From assembly GCA_944336335.1 (NCBI GenBank), contig CALVLC010000082.1, forward strand, positions 1 through 52,065: 52,065 bases of DNA, in the 5' to 3' direction. The number at the start of each line of letters is the position of its first letter. Within the stretch, counting starts at the first letter, position 1. Positions 50,612 through 52,065 of this stretch are shown in pieces. The notes under the pieces are model-generated. The model saw only the letters and a list, made by a program, of their open reading frames with translations. It searched no databases and had not been told where the DNA came from. This DNA is from an uncultured Bacilli bacterium (GTDB lineage Bacteria > Bacillota_I > Bacilli_A > RFN20 > CAG-826). The translations under genes and the position numbers were made by a program.

Positions 50612-50642
50612 AATAATAAAAAAAGCCCTAATTAAGGGCTTC
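50612..50642 (-). terminator. Terminator of the right-hand LRR gene
   Basis: The minus strand pairs AGCCCTTAAT with ATTAGGGCT, followed by TTTTTTT. Confidence 0.85.
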
Positions 50643-50643
50643 A

Positions 50644-52065
50644 TTAAAATTCTTTTATAAAATTATCTACAACTGTTTTTGTATCATTTTTTATATAAAA
50701 ACCGTATTCAGAAACGATACTTGAATCGGAATATGTGCAGGCTTCTTGATCTGCTATAACAGATAGATTAATTATTTGTCCATCACTATTCTTTTCAGGC
50801 TTATAATTAAAAACAAAAATTAAATCTGTTTTATCTATGCTATATGGATCTACATTTTTTGAAATAGCACTAAATTTAAACCCAGTATGATATTTACCTG
50901 ATTCTGCTATTGATGTACGGATAAGATCATCTTCTGATTCAATATAATTTTCATAATCATAAATATCATTACTACCTACTAAATAAGCATAATATGATTT
51001 ACAATAACCTTCACTAAAATCAAAATTGAATATATTCTTTATATAACTTGCAACGCAACTACCATTATTTTCTGTATAATATGTTAATGGGAATTTTACT
51101 TTAATTAATTTGTATATAGTTTGTCCTTCAGCGGTAATACTAATATTGTTTATTTCTGAATCATCACTATAATTATACCAAGTATCATCATTAAAAACGG
51201 AACCCATATCATAAATATTGTTATTATCAGGAAAGGTTATTAAGTATAATGGATTATCTTTAATATTTAAACTGCTAAGATTAGTGCTACCACTTATATC
51301 TAATGTTTTAATATTATTATTAAAGCAAATTAAAGTGGATAAATTTAAAGCCGTTAAATCTAATTCTGTTAATTTATTATTAGCACAACTAAAATTTTCT
51401 AATTCAAAATTTTCATCAAAAACAATATTTTCTAATTCATTTGAATAACAGTATAATGTATTTAGTTTTTCTAATCCACTTATATCTAATGAAATTAAAT
51501 TATTTCCAGAACAATCTATAGTTTCCAGATTTTTATTATTTGATAAATCCAATTCGGTCAAACCACAATTTTTACAGTCAAGTTCAATTAAATTTGTATT
51601 ATTTGATAGGTTTAATTCAGTTAAATCACAATAATTACAGTCCAATATTTCAAGTGCTGTTAAATATTCAATCCCTGTAAAATCAGAAATATCACTTGCA
51701 ATTATATAAGTTCCATTATTACTTTCTATTTCATCTTGACTAAGCCAACCATCATGATCTTGGTCTAAAATTTTTATATCATCCCTAAAATTATTGTCTG
51801 GAAAGTTTACTTCATTAATTTCCACTATTTCTATTTTAAAATCAAAGCCGCTATCGTTTAGTAATGAAGTATCTGATTTTTGAACATTAGAAGGTGTAGC
51901 AATATTATTTTTTTCTAGAAATTGTGTTTTTATAATATTACTTTGTGTCGCTGTCCTATTTGCATCACCTTCAAATATCAAATTTAAAACAGTATCTTGA
52001 TCAGGATATGTTAATTCATCTTGTTCATCTACAAATTCAAAATCATTATTTTTATCTGATTTTAA
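50644..52065 (-). CDS. Secreted LRR protein with EF-hand, 5' end outside the window
   Basis: The frame is open to the right edge, so the start and any signal peptide lie beyond it; 473 codons are visible. The visible N-terminal part is acidic and contains NIATPSNVQK. A calcium-binding EF-hand loop (DQDHDGWLSQDE) preceded by VNFPDNNFRDD is followed by about ten leucine-rich repeats of the LxxLxCxxNxLTELDLSNNxx form (for example LTELDLSNNKNLETIDCSGN), then a 170-residue C-terminal beta-rich domain. The FPDxxFR-EF-hand-LRR module also occurs in the 7644 protein. There is no C-terminal anchor. Likely an adhesin or matrix protein. Confidence 0.82.
   Translation of the reverse strand, partial: LKSDKNNDFEFVDEQDELTYPDQDTVLNLIFEGDANRTATQSNIIKTQFLEKNNIATPSNVQKSDTSLLNDSGFDFKIEIVEINEVNFPDNNFRDDIKILDQDHDGWLSQDEIESNNGTYIIASDISDFTGIEYLTALEILDCNYCDLTELNLSNNTNLIELDCKNCGLTELDLSNNKNLETIDCSGNNLISLDISGLEKLNTLYCYSNELENIVFDENFELENFSCANNKLTELDLTALNLSTLICFNNNIKTLDISGSTNLSSLNIKDNPLYLITFPDNNNIYDMGSVFNDDTWYNYSDDSEINNISITAEGQTIYKLIKVKFPLTYYTENNGSCVASYIKNIFNFDFSEGYCKSYYAYLVGSNDIYDYENYIESEDDLIRTSIAESGKYHTGFKFSAISKNVDPYSIDKTDLIFVFNYKPEKNSDGQIINLSVIADQEACTYSDSSIVSEYGFYIKNDTKTVVDNFIKEF

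Overview
The window looks like part of a large conjugative element (an integrative conjugative element or a conjugative plasmid) from an AT-rich Gram-positive host, most likely a Clostridia / Lachnospiraceae-type Bacillota. The reasons are very AT-rich DNA, strong AGGTGA/AAGGTGG ribosome binding sites, standard stop codons, and a T4SS gene order typical of Firmicutes elements (VirD4, small pilin, VirB6-like, PrgI, VirB4). It also has Cna-B/LPXTG-type, SipW-like and cell-wall-binding-repeat surface proteins. Many apparent first codons are GTG/ATG triplets inside the Shine-Dalgarno. I moved those starts to the ATG that follows.

Layout. 1-6730 (minus): type IV secretion block ending in a VirB4-like gene that runs off the left edge and has lost its P-loop. 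6824-9758 (minus): a frameshifted small membrane gene, its intact paralogue, and a big secreted LRR protein. 10032-12451: a small coiled-coil protein (plus) and two paralogous unknown proteins (minus). 12452-16371: recombination module, with TTTAGGTACAA repeats over a promoter, a 128-aa protein, a 769-aa tyrosine recombinase, and a tRNA-like sequence that could be the attachment site. 16372-22402: antirestriction/polyvalent-type proteins (including an ArdC-like zincin), a cell-wall-binding protein and an XRE regulator. 22403-24104: 1.7 kb without genes, holding exact-period 34-bp tandem repeats and a large structured RNA of about 530 nt. 24105-27676: a membrane-anchored surface protein and three 'cargo-like' cytosolic proteins. 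27677-33692: candidate oriT and a plus-strand mobilisation operon (two adenine methyltransferases, MobC-like, relaxase, unknown). 33714-36153: M50 protease plus two secreted transglutaminase-like proteins. 36278-42281: complete type I restriction-modification system. 42414-46050: transglutaminase-like, FPKTG-anchored and Cna-B surface proteins. 46061-50564: small unknowns, a membrane-tethered sigma-like factor, a ribbon-helix-helix protein and a fourth transglutaminase-like protein. 50644-52065: an LRR/EF-hand protein running off the right edge.

How it works together. The left part builds the mating channel and the 28-33 kb part processes DNA at oriT. The ArdC-like protein, the solitary methyltransferases and the R-M system fit conflict with host defences and rival DNA. 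A conspicuous share of the element goes into decorating the cell surface (four transglutaminase-like proteins, Cna-B, LRR, FPKTG and wall-binding repeats), plausibly for donor-recipient contact.

The two most interesting signals are as follows. First, otherwise unrelated cytosolic proteins, including the ArdC-like one, share a C-terminal tail of the form S-L-D-x-K-L-x-x-A...K...IER. I propose this is a T4SS translocation tag for proteins delivered with the DNA. Second, there is a large ornate noncoding RNA with its own promoter and terminator. A recurring promoter motif (TTCTTACATAATATTATTAG) precedes the RNA, the surface genes and the sigma-like gene itself, which suggests an element-specific regulon.
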